From Bradyrhizobium guangdongense (GTDB lineage: Bacteria; Pseudomonadota; Alphaproteobacteria; Rhizobiales; Xanthobacteraceae): a stretch of 64,000 nucleotides of DNA. Positions 47,411 through 55,645 of the stretch are shown piece after piece. How positions within the stretch are numbered: the stretch's first letter is position 1; the number at the start of each line of letters is the position of its first letter. Location: positions 1,922,001 to 1,986,000 of the forward strand of contig NZ_CP030051.1 of the NCBI RefSeq assembly GCF_004114975.1. Direction: 5' to 3'. The notes below the pieces were generated by a model. That model was not told where the DNA came from, made no database searches, and was given only the letters and a program-made list of their open reading frames with translations. Made by a program: the position numbers and the translations under genes.

Positions 47411-48031
47411 TCACTTGTGCCGGAGCGCGGCGAGTTCCTTGCGGTCGGTCACCAGCGCGGCGCATTCGCTGTTGTCGACCCGGTCGAGGCGGAAAATCCC
47501 GTCGTCGCTGCCTGCGACCAGCGACCGCTCGGCCTCGTCGTCAGGCTTGTTGTGCAGCCAGACCCTGATGCTGTCGAGCCGCACGATGGCCGATTTGTCG
47601 TCCTTCGACAGCGCGATCCCGACGCCGCCGCCCTCGCAATCGACGCCGCAGCCGAGCCGGACCTCGCTGCCCTGCTTGGTGAGCACGGTGTGGTGGCAGG
47701 AGCCGCTGGAATCGAAATCGCCGCTGCGGTGGCGATAGCGGAAGCCGAGCCGGAAGGAGTTGTGCAACTGCTCGTCCGCTTCAAAGGTCTCCGCCGAGAC
47801 CAGCAGCTTCATCGACGCGACCTTCTGCTTGGGATGCCGCGCCAGATGGTCGGCGTCGTAGCGGCGGACGAAGCAGGCATAGGCGGTCTTGCCGGGCGCG
47901 CCCGCATAGAGGCGGGCGTTGAAAGTCTCGGCTTCGGACGTGGTGGCCTCGCGAAAGTCGTCGGCCTCCTCAGCCCGGGCGACGCCGATGAAGGCTGCGA
48001 GGGCAAGCGGAAGGATGAGGGCAAGCTTCAT
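47411..48031 (-). CDS. Secreted hypothetical protein
   Basis: A 206-residue protein begins MKLALILPLALAAFIGVARA, a clear Sec signal peptide cleaved near residue 20. The mature domain is polar, with several cysteines (YACFVRRYD, SSGSCHHTVL, RLGCGVDCEGGG) that could form disulfides in the periplasm. GIALSKDDKSAIVRLDSIRV resembles a beta-rich fold. I do not recognise a family. The start at ATG 48031 is set by the signal peptide. A longer in-frame extension has no such feature. It is divergent from the gene at 48239. Confidence 0.75.
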   Translation of the reverse strand: MKLALILPLALAAFIGVARAEEADDFREATTSEAETFNARLYAGAPGKTAYACFVRRYDADHLARHPKQKVASMKLLVSAETFEADEQLHNSFRLGFRYRHRSGDFDSSGSCHHTVLTKQGSEVRLGCGVDCEGGGVGIALSKDDKSAIVRLDSIRVWLHNKPDDEAERSLVAGSDDGIFRLDRVDNSECAALVTDRKELAALRHK

Positions 48032-48238
48032 GATCGCACCGGGATCGTCAGGTCTTGGCGGCCCGCATCGCGCGCGATGGGGCCAATTGTCGGTTAGTCG
48101 CAAGCCCGGCGCCGTGCGTTCAACTGCGAATGCCTCGCACTCCCGCGGGCAGCCTCGCGCAAGGTTCCAGGCTTAACCCCTGACATGGAGGGGCGCGGAT
48201 AGAGCCCAGGTTGTTGCAAATGGCTGGAGGCGGTTGAA

Positions 48239-48823
48239 ATGTCCGAAAGTCCGACCTTGCCCAATCTCGCGATCGGCTATTCCCGAGCCCGGCTGCTGAC
48301 GTTGTTCGGCGGCAGCCTGCTGTTGACGCTGCTTTGCACCGTCCTCGCCTTCAGCTGGCAAGAGGGCAATGACGTCACCAAGGTCCTGGTGGCCATCTGT
48401 TATGTCGGCGCGGTGTTTTTCGGCCTCGCCACCTGCAGGATGCTCTGGCGGCTGGCCACTGCCAGGCAGCCGGTGCTCTTCATCAGCCGTGTCGGCATTC
48501 GCGACACCAGGCTCGCCGGCGAGACCATCGCCTGGAGCGCCGTACGCAAGATTTTCTCATGGGAGCAGCGCGGGCAGAAATTCGTGGTGCTCAAGGTCGA
48601 TCCCCTGATCGCCCAGCGATTCTCGAGGAGTATTGCGATGCAGGCCCTGACGCTGTTGAACAAGGCGCTTGGCACTGACAGCGTGATCGTGAATGCTGGC
48701 GGCCTGACCGTGGACATGGAAACGTTGCTCGAGACCTGCCAGCAATATTGGGGCGCCGGACGACCTGCCCAGGCAGACGAGGCCGCGGCGGAGGCTGAGG
48801 CCCAACCCGAGCCTGTCGGCTGA
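48239..48823 (+). CDS. STM3941-like membrane protein, homologue of the 39390 product
   Basis: The 194-residue protein has two hydrophobic segments (about 20-40 and 50-72), then PVLFISRVGIRDTRLAGETI, AWSAVRKIFSWEQRGQKFVV and VIVNAGGLTVDMETLLETCQ. These align with the 39390 protein at PYGIRDLRIGNEFLPWDSI and IVIRSGGLATDFDTLLCAC, so the two are related copies. The tail is Ala/Glu-rich. ATG 48239 follows a good ribosome site (ggaggcgg). Function is unknown. The core suggests a membrane-anchored PH-like domain, which is inference. Confidence 0.7.
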   Translation: MSESPTLPNLAIGYSRARLLTLFGGSLLLTLLCTVLAFSWQEGNDVTKVLVAICYVGAVFFGLATCRMLWRLATARQPVLFISRVGIRDTRLAGETIAWSAVRKIFSWEQRGQKFVVLKVDPLIAQRFSRSIAMQALTLLNKALGTDSVIVNAGGLTVDMETLLETCQQYWGAGRPAQADEAAAEAEAQPEPVG

Positions 48824-48856
48824 ATCTGGAGGCGGTGCGAGTTCGGCGCTCAGCGC

Positions 48857-48949
48857 CGTAGGGTGGGCAAAGCGAAACGTGCCCACCATGCCTATCAACT
48901 GTGCGGAGAGATGGTGAGCACGGCGCGCTGCGCCTTTGCCCACCCCACG
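48857..48949. repeat. Palindromic intergenic repeat, family C, copy 2
   Basis: It starts cgtagggtgggcaaagcg and ends cgcctttgcccaccccacg, inverted, with inner gtgcccacc / ggtgagcac. It is the same family as 12631-12720. It lies between the convergent 48239 gene and the 2-oxoacid oxidoreductase operon. Confidence 0.85.
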
Positions 48950-48968
48950 GCTTCATCGAAGCCGCCAA

Positions 48969-50024
48969 TCATCGCAAACTGGCGTTGATCTTGTCCAGCA
49001 CCGCCGAGCCCGGGCAGAGCGTGTCCGCTTCCAGCGTGTTGAGCGGCGTCTCGACCGTGTTGAGATGGGCGTGCAGATCTTCAGCGTCCGGATCGACATA
49101 GAGCAGACCCGTGACGATCTGGCCCTTGGCCGCGTGCTTGGCGAGGAAGGTCTGGGCCCCCAGCCGGTCGTGCGGATCGTAGTCGGCGTCGATCTTGCGC
49201 AGCGCGATCTTGCTGCCGTCGTGCTGCTCGACCACTTGCACCGTACCAGGCGCGTAGTCCACCGCAATGGGATCGCGGCCGACCAGCACGTCGAGCCGGT
49301 TCACGGCATCGTTGTGCTCGCGGACATAATCGAAGCTCTTGGTCGAGCCGGCGTGGTTGTTGAAGGCGATGCAGGGGCTGATGACGTCGATGAAGGACGC
49401 GCCCTTGTGGCGGATCGCGGCCGCGATCAGCGGCACCAGCTGCGTCTTGTCGCCGGAAAAGGAGCGCGCGACGAAGGTGGCGCCAAGCTGAAGCGCAATC
49501 GCGACGAGGTCGATGGCGTTGTCGGTGTTGGTCACGCCCTTCTTGCTCTTCGAGCCGCGGTCGGCCGTCGCCGAGAACTGGCCCTTGGTCAGGCCGTAGA
49601 CGCCGTTGTTTTCGACGATATAGGTCATGTTGACGCCGCGTCGGATCGAATGCGCGAACTGGCCGAAGCCGATCGAGGCGGAATCGCCGTCGCCGGAGAC
49701 ACCGAGATAGATCAGGTCGCGGTTGGCGAGATTGGCCCCGGTGAGCACTGAGGGCATGCGGCCGTGTACGGAGTTGAAGCCGTGCGAATTGCCGAGGAAA
49801 TAGTCCGGCGTCTTCGACGAGCAGCCGATGCCGGAGATCTTCGCCACGCGATGCGGCTCGATCGACAGCTCGTAGCAGGCCTCGATGATCGAGGCTGTGA
49901 TCGAATCATGACCGCAGCCGGCGCACAACGTCGAGATTTTTCCCTCGTAGTCGCGATGCGTATAGCCAAGCTCGTTCTTCTTCAGGCCCGGATGATGGAA
50001 TTTCGGTTTGGCGATGTAGGTCAT
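48969..50024 (-). CDS. korB: 2-oxoacid:acceptor oxidoreductase, beta (TPP-binding) subunit
   Basis: This 351-residue subunit has the cluster motif LCAGCGHDS near 33 and a further GIGCSSKTPDYF. The thiamine-diphosphate binding core is GVSGDGDSASIGFGQFAHSI, followed by VENNGVYGLTKGQFSAT. It decarboxylates a 2-oxoacid together with the alpha subunit. ATG 50024 overlaps the alpha stop by ATGA. Substrate (2-oxoglutarate, pyruvate or other) cannot be fixed from sequence, but the family is most like 2-oxoglutarate oxidoreductases. Confidence 0.9.
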   Translation of the reverse strand: MTYIAKPKFHHPGLKKNELGYTHRDYEGKISTLCAGCGHDSITASIIEACYELSIEPHRVAKISGIGCSSKTPDYFLGNSHGFNSVHGRMPSVLTGANLANRDLIYLGVSGDGDSASIGFGQFAHSIRRGVNMTYIVENNGVYGLTKGQFSATADRGSKSKKGVTNTDNAIDLVAIALQLGATFVARSFSGDKTQLVPLIAAAIRHKGASFIDVISPCIAFNNHAGSTKSFDYVREHNDAVNRLDVLVGRDPIAVDYAPGTVQVVEQHDGSKIALRKIDADYDPHDRLGAQTFLAKHAAKGQIVTGLLYVDPDAEDLHAHLNTVETPLNTLEADTLCPGSAVLDKINASLR

Positions 50025-51868
50025 GACACGGCCTTGCGGAGTGGGGTCACCTTGAGGTGATCCTGGTGGTCGCCGATGGCTTTTGCGATGAAGCGGGCGG
50101 TGATCGGCGTGCCGTCGTAATGCACGATCGGCACGAGGCGGACGGGATCGATGCCGTTCTCGTTGACGATGAGCTGGCGCAGCTGGCTGTCGCGGTTCTG
50201 CTCGACCACGTAGACGAAATCGTGCTCGGCGAGGAAGCTCGCGACGCTGGAGTGGAACGGGAAGGCACGGATGCGCAGGCGATCGAGCTGATGCCCGCGC
50301 GCCTCCAGGAGCCCGATGGCCTCGTCCATCGCCGGCGAGGTCGAGCCGAAATAGATCACGCCATATTTGGTCGGCCGTTCCGCATTGGCCTGCAGCGGGC
50401 GCGGCACGAGGTCCTGCGCGGTCTCGAACTTGCGGACCAGACGCTGCATGTTGTCGGCATAAACCGAGCCCTCCTCGGAGTAACGCGCATAACGGTCGCG
50501 CGAGGTGCCGCGGGTGAAATAGGAGCCCTTGGTCGGATGCGTGCCGGGATAGGTGCGATAGGGGATGCCGTCGCCATCGACGTCGAGATAGCGGCCGAAG
50601 TCGCGCCCCTCTTCCAGCATCTCCGCGGTCATCACCTTGCCGCGGTCGTATTGCCGCGAATCGTCCCATTTCAGGGGGCGGCAGAGCCGGTGGTTCATGC
50701 CGATGTCGAGATCGAGCATCAGGAAGATCGTGGTCTGCAGCCGCTCGGCGAGATCGAAGGCGGCCGCAGCGAACTCGAACGCCTCGGCCGGATCTTCCGG
50801 AAACAGCAGCACATGCTTGGTGTCGCCATGCGAAGCATAGGCGCAAGCGATGATGTCGCATTGCTGGGTGCGGGTCGGCATGCCCGTGGACGGGCCGGCG
50901 CGCTGGATGTTCATGATCACGGCCGGAATCTCGGCAAAGTAGGAGAGGCCGATGAACTCGGTCATCAGGGAGATGCCGGGGCCCGACGTCGCGGTAAAGG
51001 CGCGCGCACCGTTCCAGGAGGCTCCGATGACGATGCCGATGGAGGCGAGTTCGTCCTCGCCCTGGACAATGGCGTACTTTGCCTTGCCGGTCTCGGGATC
51101 GTGCCGGTACTTCTTGCAATGCGCGGTGAAGGCTTCCGCCACCGACGAGGACGGCGTGATGGGATACCAGGCGCAGACGGTGGCGCCGCCATAGACCGCG
51201 CCGAGCGCGGCGGCGCTGTTGCCCTCGATGAAGATGCGATCGCCGACCTTGTCGGACTTCTTCACCCTGAGCCCGATCGGGCACTTCAGGTTCTGCAGCG
51301 CCCAGTCGCGCCCCAGATGCAGCGCGTGGACGTTGGAGGAGAGCAGCTTCTCCTTGCCCCTGTACTGCTCGCCGATCAGCTGCTCGATCACCTTCGGGTC
51401 CATCTCGAGCAGCGCACTGAGCGCGCCGAGATAGATGATGTTCTTGAACAGCTGGCGCTGCCGCGGATCGGTATAGGTCGAATTGGTGATCGCGGTTAGG
51501 GGCACGCCGATCACGGTGATGTCGTCGCGGAATTTGGTCGACGGCATCGGCTTGGTCGAATCGTAGAACAGGTAGCCGCCCGGCTCGATGCCGGCGACGT
51601 CCTTGTCCCAGGTCTGCGGGTTCATCGCCACCATCATGTCGATGCCACCGCGGGCGCCGAGATGACCGGCTTCGGTGACCCGCACCTCGTACCAGGTCGG
51701 CAGGCCCTGGATGTTGGAGGGGAAGATGTTGCGCGGAGAGACCGGCACGCCGTGGCGGAGGATCGCGCGCGCGAACATCTCGTTGGCGCTGGCCGAGCCC
51801 GAGCCGTTGACGTTGGCGAAGCGAACGACGAAGTCGTTTACGCTGCTGATCGGCTTTTTGTCGGGCAT
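50021..51868 (-). CDS. korA: 2-oxoacid:acceptor oxidoreductase, alpha (gamma-alpha fusion) subunit
   Basis: The 615-residue protein has an N-terminal gamma domain (about 1-185: FVVRFANVNGSGSASANEMF, GGIDMMVAMNPQTW). The pyrimidine-binding/alpha domain follows, with AWYPITPSSSVAEAF, FTATSGPGISLMTEFIGLS and IMNIQRAGPSTGMPTRTQQ. The fused gamma-alpha arrangement is typical of KorA-type enzymes. ATG 51868 lies 31 bases inside the upstream flavoprotein gene, and the end overlaps korB. Pumping electrons from the 2-oxoacid to the flavoprotein subunit is the likely route. Confidence 0.9.
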   Translation of the reverse strand: MPDKKPISSVNDFVVRFANVNGSGSASANEMFARAILRHGVPVSPRNIFPSNIQGLPTWYEVRVTEAGHLGARGGIDMMVAMNPQTWDKDVAGIEPGGYLFYDSTKPMPSTKFRDDITVIGVPLTAITNSTYTDPRQRQLFKNIIYLGALSALLEMDPKVIEQLIGEQYRGKEKLLSSNVHALHLGRDWALQNLKCPIGLRVKKSDKVGDRIFIEGNSAAALGAVYGGATVCAWYPITPSSSVAEAFTAHCKKYRHDPETGKAKYAIVQGEDELASIGIVIGASWNGARAFTATSGPGISLMTEFIGLSYFAEIPAVIMNIQRAGPSTGMPTRTQQCDIIACAYASHGDTKHVLLFPEDPAEAFEFAAAAFDLAERLQTTIFLMLDLDIGMNHRLCRPLKWDDSRQYDRGKVMTAEMLEEGRDFGRYLDVDGDGIPYRTYPGTHPTKGSYFTRGTSRDRYARYSEEGSVYADNMQRLVRKFETAQDLVPRPLQANAERPTKYGVIYFGSTSPAMDEAIGLLEARGHQLDRLRIRAFPFHSSVASFLAEHDFVYVVEQNRDSQLRQLIVNENGIDPVRLVPIVHYDGTPITARFIAKAIGDHQDHLKVTPLRKAVS

Positions 51869-53637
51869 GTCGAACCTGCGTGGGTCATCTCGATGAAGTA
51901 TTTCTGCATGTCCCAGGCGCCGGTGGGACAACGCTCGGCGCACAGCCCGCAATGCAGGCAGACGTCCTCGTCCTTGACCATGACGCGGCCGGTCTTGAGA
52001 TCGGAGGAGACGTAGAGATCCTGGTCCGGATGCGCCGAAGGCGCCTTCAGGCGATGGCGCAGATCGTCTTCCTCGCCATTGGCGGTGAAGGTGATGCAAT
52101 CCATCGGACAGATGTCGGCGCAGGCATCGCACTCGATGCAGAGCGAGGTCGAGAACACGGTCTGCACGTCGCAGTTCAGGCAGCGATGCGCTTCGCCGAG
52201 CGCCAGCTTGACGTCGTAGCCGAGCTCGACCTCGGTGCGGATGTCCTTCAGCGCGACGACCTTGTCGCGATGCGGCACCTTGAAGCGCTTGTCGATGGAG
52301 ATGTCGTTGTCATAGCTCCATTCGTGGATGCCCATCTTCTGCGAGGAGACATGCACCTCCGGCAGCGGGCGTTCGGTGATGTCCTCGCCCGACAGCATCT
52401 TGTGGATCGACAACGCCGCGTCGTGCCCCTGCGCCACCGCCCAGATGATGTTCTTCGGGCCGAACGCGGCGTCGCCGCCGAAGAACACTTTCGGGTTGGT
52501 CGAGACGAAGGTCTTCGGATCGACCTTGGGCATGTGCCATTTGTCGAACTCGATGCCGCAGTCCTGCTCGATCCAGGGGAAGGCGTTCTCCTGGCCGACT
52601 GCGACCAGCACGTCGTCGCATTCGAAGGTCTGGTCGGGCTCGCCTGACGGAACGAGGTTGCGGCGGCCCTTGGCGTCGTATTCGGCTTTCACCTTCTGGA
52701 AGGTGATGCCGGCGAGCTTGCCGTTGTCGTGGATGAAGGTGGTGGGGACGAGGAAGTTGAGGATCGGGATGTCCTCGTGGATCGCATCCTCCTTTTCCCA
52801 GGGCGAGGCTTTCATCTCCTCGAAGCCGGAGCGCACGATCACTTTGACGTCCTCGCCGCCGAGGCGGCGCGCGGTGCGGCAGCAATCCATCGCGGTGTTG
52901 CCGCCGCCGAGCACGATGACGCGCTTGCCGATCTTGTCGGTGTGCCCGAACGACACGGAGGAGAGCCAGTCGATGCCGATATGGATGTTGGCGGCGGCCT
53001 CTTTGCGGCCGGGGATGTCGAGCTCGCGGCCGCGGGGCGCGCCGGAGCCGACGAAGATCGCGTCGTATTTCTCCGCGAGCAGCGCCTTCATGCTCTCGAT
53101 GCGATGCCCGCCCTTGAACTCGACACCGAGACCCAGGATATAGCCGGTCTCTTCGTCGATGACGGAATTGGGCAGGCGAAATTTCGGGATCTGCGTCCGC
53201 ATCATGCCGCCGGCTTCGGGATCGCCGTCGAACACCGTGCAGTGATAGCCGAGCGGCGCCAGATCGCGCGCCACGGTCAGCGACGCCGGGCCGCCGCCAA
53301 CGAATGCGACGCGCTTGCCGTTCTTCGGCGTGGGCTTCGGCAGGCGCTGCTTGATGTCGTCCTTGAAGTCGGCGGCGACGCGCTTGAGGCGGCAGATCGC
53401 GACCGGCGTCTCCTCGACGCGTCCGCGGCGACAGGCCGGCTCGCACGGACGATCGCAAGTGCGTCCCAGGATTCCGGGAAACACGTTCGATTTCCAATTG
53501 ATCATGTAGGCGTCGCTGTAGCGGCCTTGTGCGATCAGTCGGATGTATTCGGGAACGGGGGTGTGCGCAGGACAGGCCCATTGGCAATCGACCACTTTGT
53601 GAAAGTAGTCGGGGGCCGCGATATCGGTCGGTTTCAT
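51838..53637 (-). CDS. GltD-like FAD/NAD(P) oxidoreductase with 4Fe-4S ferredoxin tail
   Basis: The 599-residue protein has an N-terminal iron-sulfur segment (CQWACPAHTPV, CDRPCEPACRRG) and an FAD site VAFVGGGPASLTVARDLAPLG near 110. An NAD(P) site VIVLGGGNTAMDCCRTARRL lies near 245. Two C-terminal ferredoxin motifs are CIECDACADICPMDC and CLHCGLCAERCP. It is first in an overlapping operon with korA and korB. The subunit plan resembles the three-subunit 2-oxoglutarate:NADP oxidoreductase described from Azoarcus evansii, so it probably passes electrons from the 2-oxoacid to NAD(P). A ferredoxin-coupled direction is also possible. Confidence 0.88.
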   Translation of the reverse strand: MKPTDIAAPDYFHKVVDCQWACPAHTPVPEYIRLIAQGRYSDAYMINWKSNVFPGILGRTCDRPCEPACRRGRVEETPVAICRLKRVAADFKDDIKQRLPKPTPKNGKRVAFVGGGPASLTVARDLAPLGYHCTVFDGDPEAGGMMRTQIPKFRLPNSVIDEETGYILGLGVEFKGGHRIESMKALLAEKYDAIFVGSGAPRGRELDIPGRKEAAANIHIGIDWLSSVSFGHTDKIGKRVIVLGGGNTAMDCCRTARRLGGEDVKVIVRSGFEEMKASPWEKEDAIHEDIPILNFLVPTTFIHDNGKLAGITFQKVKAEYDAKGRRNLVPSGEPDQTFECDDVLVAVGQENAFPWIEQDCGIEFDKWHMPKVDPKTFVSTNPKVFFGGDAAFGPKNIIWAVAQGHDAALSIHKMLSGEDITERPLPEVHVSSQKMGIHEWSYDNDISIDKRFKVPHRDKVVALKDIRTEVELGYDVKLALGEAHRCLNCDVQTVFSTSLCIECDACADICPMDCITFTANGEEDDLRHRLKAPSAHPDQDLYVSSDLKTGRVMVKDEDVCLHCGLCAERCPTGAWDMQKYFIEMTHAGSTCPTKSRSAA

Positions 53638-53872
53638 TCCTACCCTGTCCGCGCAGGCCCAAAGACCCGGCGGCCTCTTCTTGAGCTTGGCGAACGCTTA
53701 ATGCGTCTCGATGTGGTTTCTGAATGACGTCATTGGGTTAGCTTATTAGAACCGGTCCGAAGTACAACGGCAATTTTGGGTGATCACCGGCTTTCATGGG
53801 AGCCAAGCGCGCACAGCATTAACGGCTACGTGCGTTCATGCGGCGGTGCAGCATCATGCGATACTCCATCCC

Positions 53873-53959
53873 CGCCACTGCGAGGAGCCCGTGCGACGAA
53901 GCAATCCAGAGTGTTGCCGCGGTCGCAGTCTGGATTGCTTCGCTGCGCTCGCAATGACG
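53873..53959. repeat. Palindromic intergenic repeat, family A, copy 3
   Basis: A copy with left arm cgccactgcgaggagc / gacgaagcaatccaga and right arm tctggattgcttcgctgcgctcg ending caatgacg. It lies in the 329-base gap between the flavoprotein gene start (53637) and the EthD-like gene end. The remaining upstream part (53638-53870) presumably holds the oxidoreductase operon promoter, but I see no clear consensus. Confidence 0.85.
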
Positions 53960-53966
53960 GCGGCAG

Positions 53967-54644
53967 TCAGTCGCTCGCAATATCGCTCTTCGCCAGGTCC
54001 CACATCAGGCAATACGTGCCGACCGAGACAGGCGGCGGGAAGGGCGCTGCTGCGGGGCCGGTGAAGCGTTCTGCGATCGCGGTCGAGACGGCGCTGACCT
54101 GGGTGCCGTCGATCAGCACGTACCAGTCGCGTGCGCCCGCGTTGCGCACGGCCGGAATTTCAGGCGTTGCGCCCGACAATTCCGGCTCGCCCTCGAGCAA
54201 GTGCATCGAGACGATGCCTTCGAGCTTTTCGGGCGCCAGCTTTTCATGCAACGCGTCGCGCCATGCGCCGGCGTTGTCGGCTGTTGGGCGCAGCCGCACG
54301 AGCCCGAGCGCGGCGCCGCGGCCGGTGCCCTTGCTGATGGTGATGCGCGCGACGACGCGCAGCATGTCCTTGAAACGCGCCATGGTCTGCCGCGACCAGT
54401 CGGTCGGATTGGCAAGCCGCGCCCGGTAGGCGGGACTGTCGAGCACAGCGAGCGTCTCGGTCGAATACAGGCAGAGATATTTGGGATTGGCGGCGTGCGC
54501 GACATAGCGCCGCGCTTCGAGAAAGCCCTCGATCGCAACGCGCTCTTCCAGGTGCTCGCGATCGTACCAGCGGTTGAAATCCGCTTCATCGGCGGCGTCG
54601 ACGTTCATCGACGTCAGCAGCATGCCTTTCCCGGCGAGGGGCAT
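53967..54644 (-). CDS. EthD/DUF4286-like dimeric alpha-beta barrel protein
   Basis: The 225-residue protein appears to hold two ferredoxin-like repeats. The first begins GMLLTSMNVDAADEADFNRW and YDREHLEERVAIEGFLEARR, the stress-barrel pattern of EthD-type proteins, and includes YLCLYSTETLAVLDSPAYRARL. The second starts near ALGLVRLRPT and ends DWYVLIDGTQVSA. Family membership is from this pattern and is moderate. It follows the proline iminopeptidase gene by 14 bases and may share the pqq transcript. Function unknown. Confidence 0.6.
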   Translation of the reverse strand: MPLAGKGMLLTSMNVDAADEADFNRWYDREHLEERVAIEGFLEARRYVAHAANPKYLCLYSTETLAVLDSPAYRARLANPTDWSRQTMARFKDMLRVVARITISKGTGRGAALGLVRLRPTADNAGAWRDALHEKLAPEKLEGIVSMHLLEGEPELSGATPEIPAVRNAGARDWYVLIDGTQVSAVSTAIAERFTGPAAAPFPPPVSVGTYCLMWDLAKSDIASD

Positions 54645-54658
54645 TTCCTTGTGACCTC

Positions 54659-55645
54659 TTATCGCCCGATCTTCGACGCGAGATCGGCGATCGACTTCAT
54701 CACCGCATCCCGTACGCCGGCATCATAGAGCGAATGGCCGGCTTCTTCCACGATCCTGACCTCGGAACCCGGCCACACTTTCGCGAGCGCGTGGGATGTC
54801 TCAGGCGGGCACAACAGATCGTAGCGGCCTTGCACGATAATGCCGGGAATGCCTTCGAGCCTGACCGCATTCCGCAACAACTGATCCGCGCCCAGGAAGG
54901 CATTGTTGGCGAAATAGTGCGCCTCCATGAACGGCGTCGCCGGCAGCGTGCGCCAGACGTTGAGGGAGGGGAGGTCGAGGCGCGTCTTGGCCGGCTTGTG
55001 CTCCGACAGGGCGCGCTCCGTGTCGTGCCAGGCGCGCGAGGCGGGGCCGTGGACGGCGGGATCGGCATCGAGGATGCGGCGATAATAGGATTCGACAGGC
55101 CGCGCGCGCTCCTCCGGCGGCAGCACGGTGAGAAAGTCCTCTGAGAGCGCCGGGTAGAATTGCGCGAGGCGCGAGGTGAAGGCGGTCTCGACCTCGGCTT
55201 GCGTGCCGAGAAAGGTCGCGCGTAGCGCGATGCCGGAGACGTGCTCGGGATGGGCCTGTGCATAGGCCAGCGCCAGCGTCGCGCCCCAGGAGCCGCCGAC
55301 CACCATCCAGCGTGAGATGCCGTACTTCTCGCGGATCTTTTCCATGTCCGCGATCAGATGCGCCGTGGTGTTGTGCTCGCGCGATCCCTTGGGACGGCTG
55401 CGGCCGCAACCACGCTGGTCGAACAGCACCGCGTGCATCCGCTCGGGATCGAACAGCCGGCGATGATCGGGCTGGCAGCCGCTGCCGGGCCCGCCATGCA
55501 GGTAGATGGCAGGGATTCCGCCTTCGCGGCCGACGCTCTCGACGTAGAGCTCGTGACCGTCGCCGACGTCGAGCATGTCCGAGGTCAGCGGCGCAAAGGG
55601 ATCGGCGCGCCTCGCCGCTGTGCCTGCGTCGGCGTCAGGACCCAT
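54659..55645 (-). CDS. pip: Proline iminopeptidase (alpha/beta hydrolase)
   Basis: This 328-residue enzyme has the oxyanion motif YLHGGPGSGC near 50, the family motif VLFDQRGCGRSRPKG and the nucleophile serine in VVGGSWGATLALAYAQAHPEH. A late aspartate is in GRYDLLCPPETS and the histidine in EEAGHS. It removes N-terminal proline (or similar) from peptides. ATG 55645 lies 11 bases inside the end of pqqE, so it is probably translated with the PQQ genes. An in-frame upstream extension is antisense-like and rejected. Any role in PQQ precursor processing is only inference. Confidence 0.9.
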   Translation of the reverse strand: MGPDADAGTAARRADPFAPLTSDMLDVGDGHELYVESVGREGGIPAIYLHGGPGSGCQPDHRRLFDPERMHAVLFDQRGCGRSRPKGSREHNTTAHLIADMEKIREKYGISRWMVVGGSWGATLALAYAQAHPEHVSGIALRATFLGTQAEVETAFTSRLAQFYPALSEDFLTVLPPEERARPVESYYRRILDADPAVHGPASRAWHDTERALSEHKPAKTRLDLPSLNVWRTLPATPFMEAHYFANNAFLGADQLLRNAVRLEGIPGIIVQGRYDLLCPPETSHALAKVWPGSEVRIVEEAGHSLYDAGVRDAVMKSIADLASKIGR

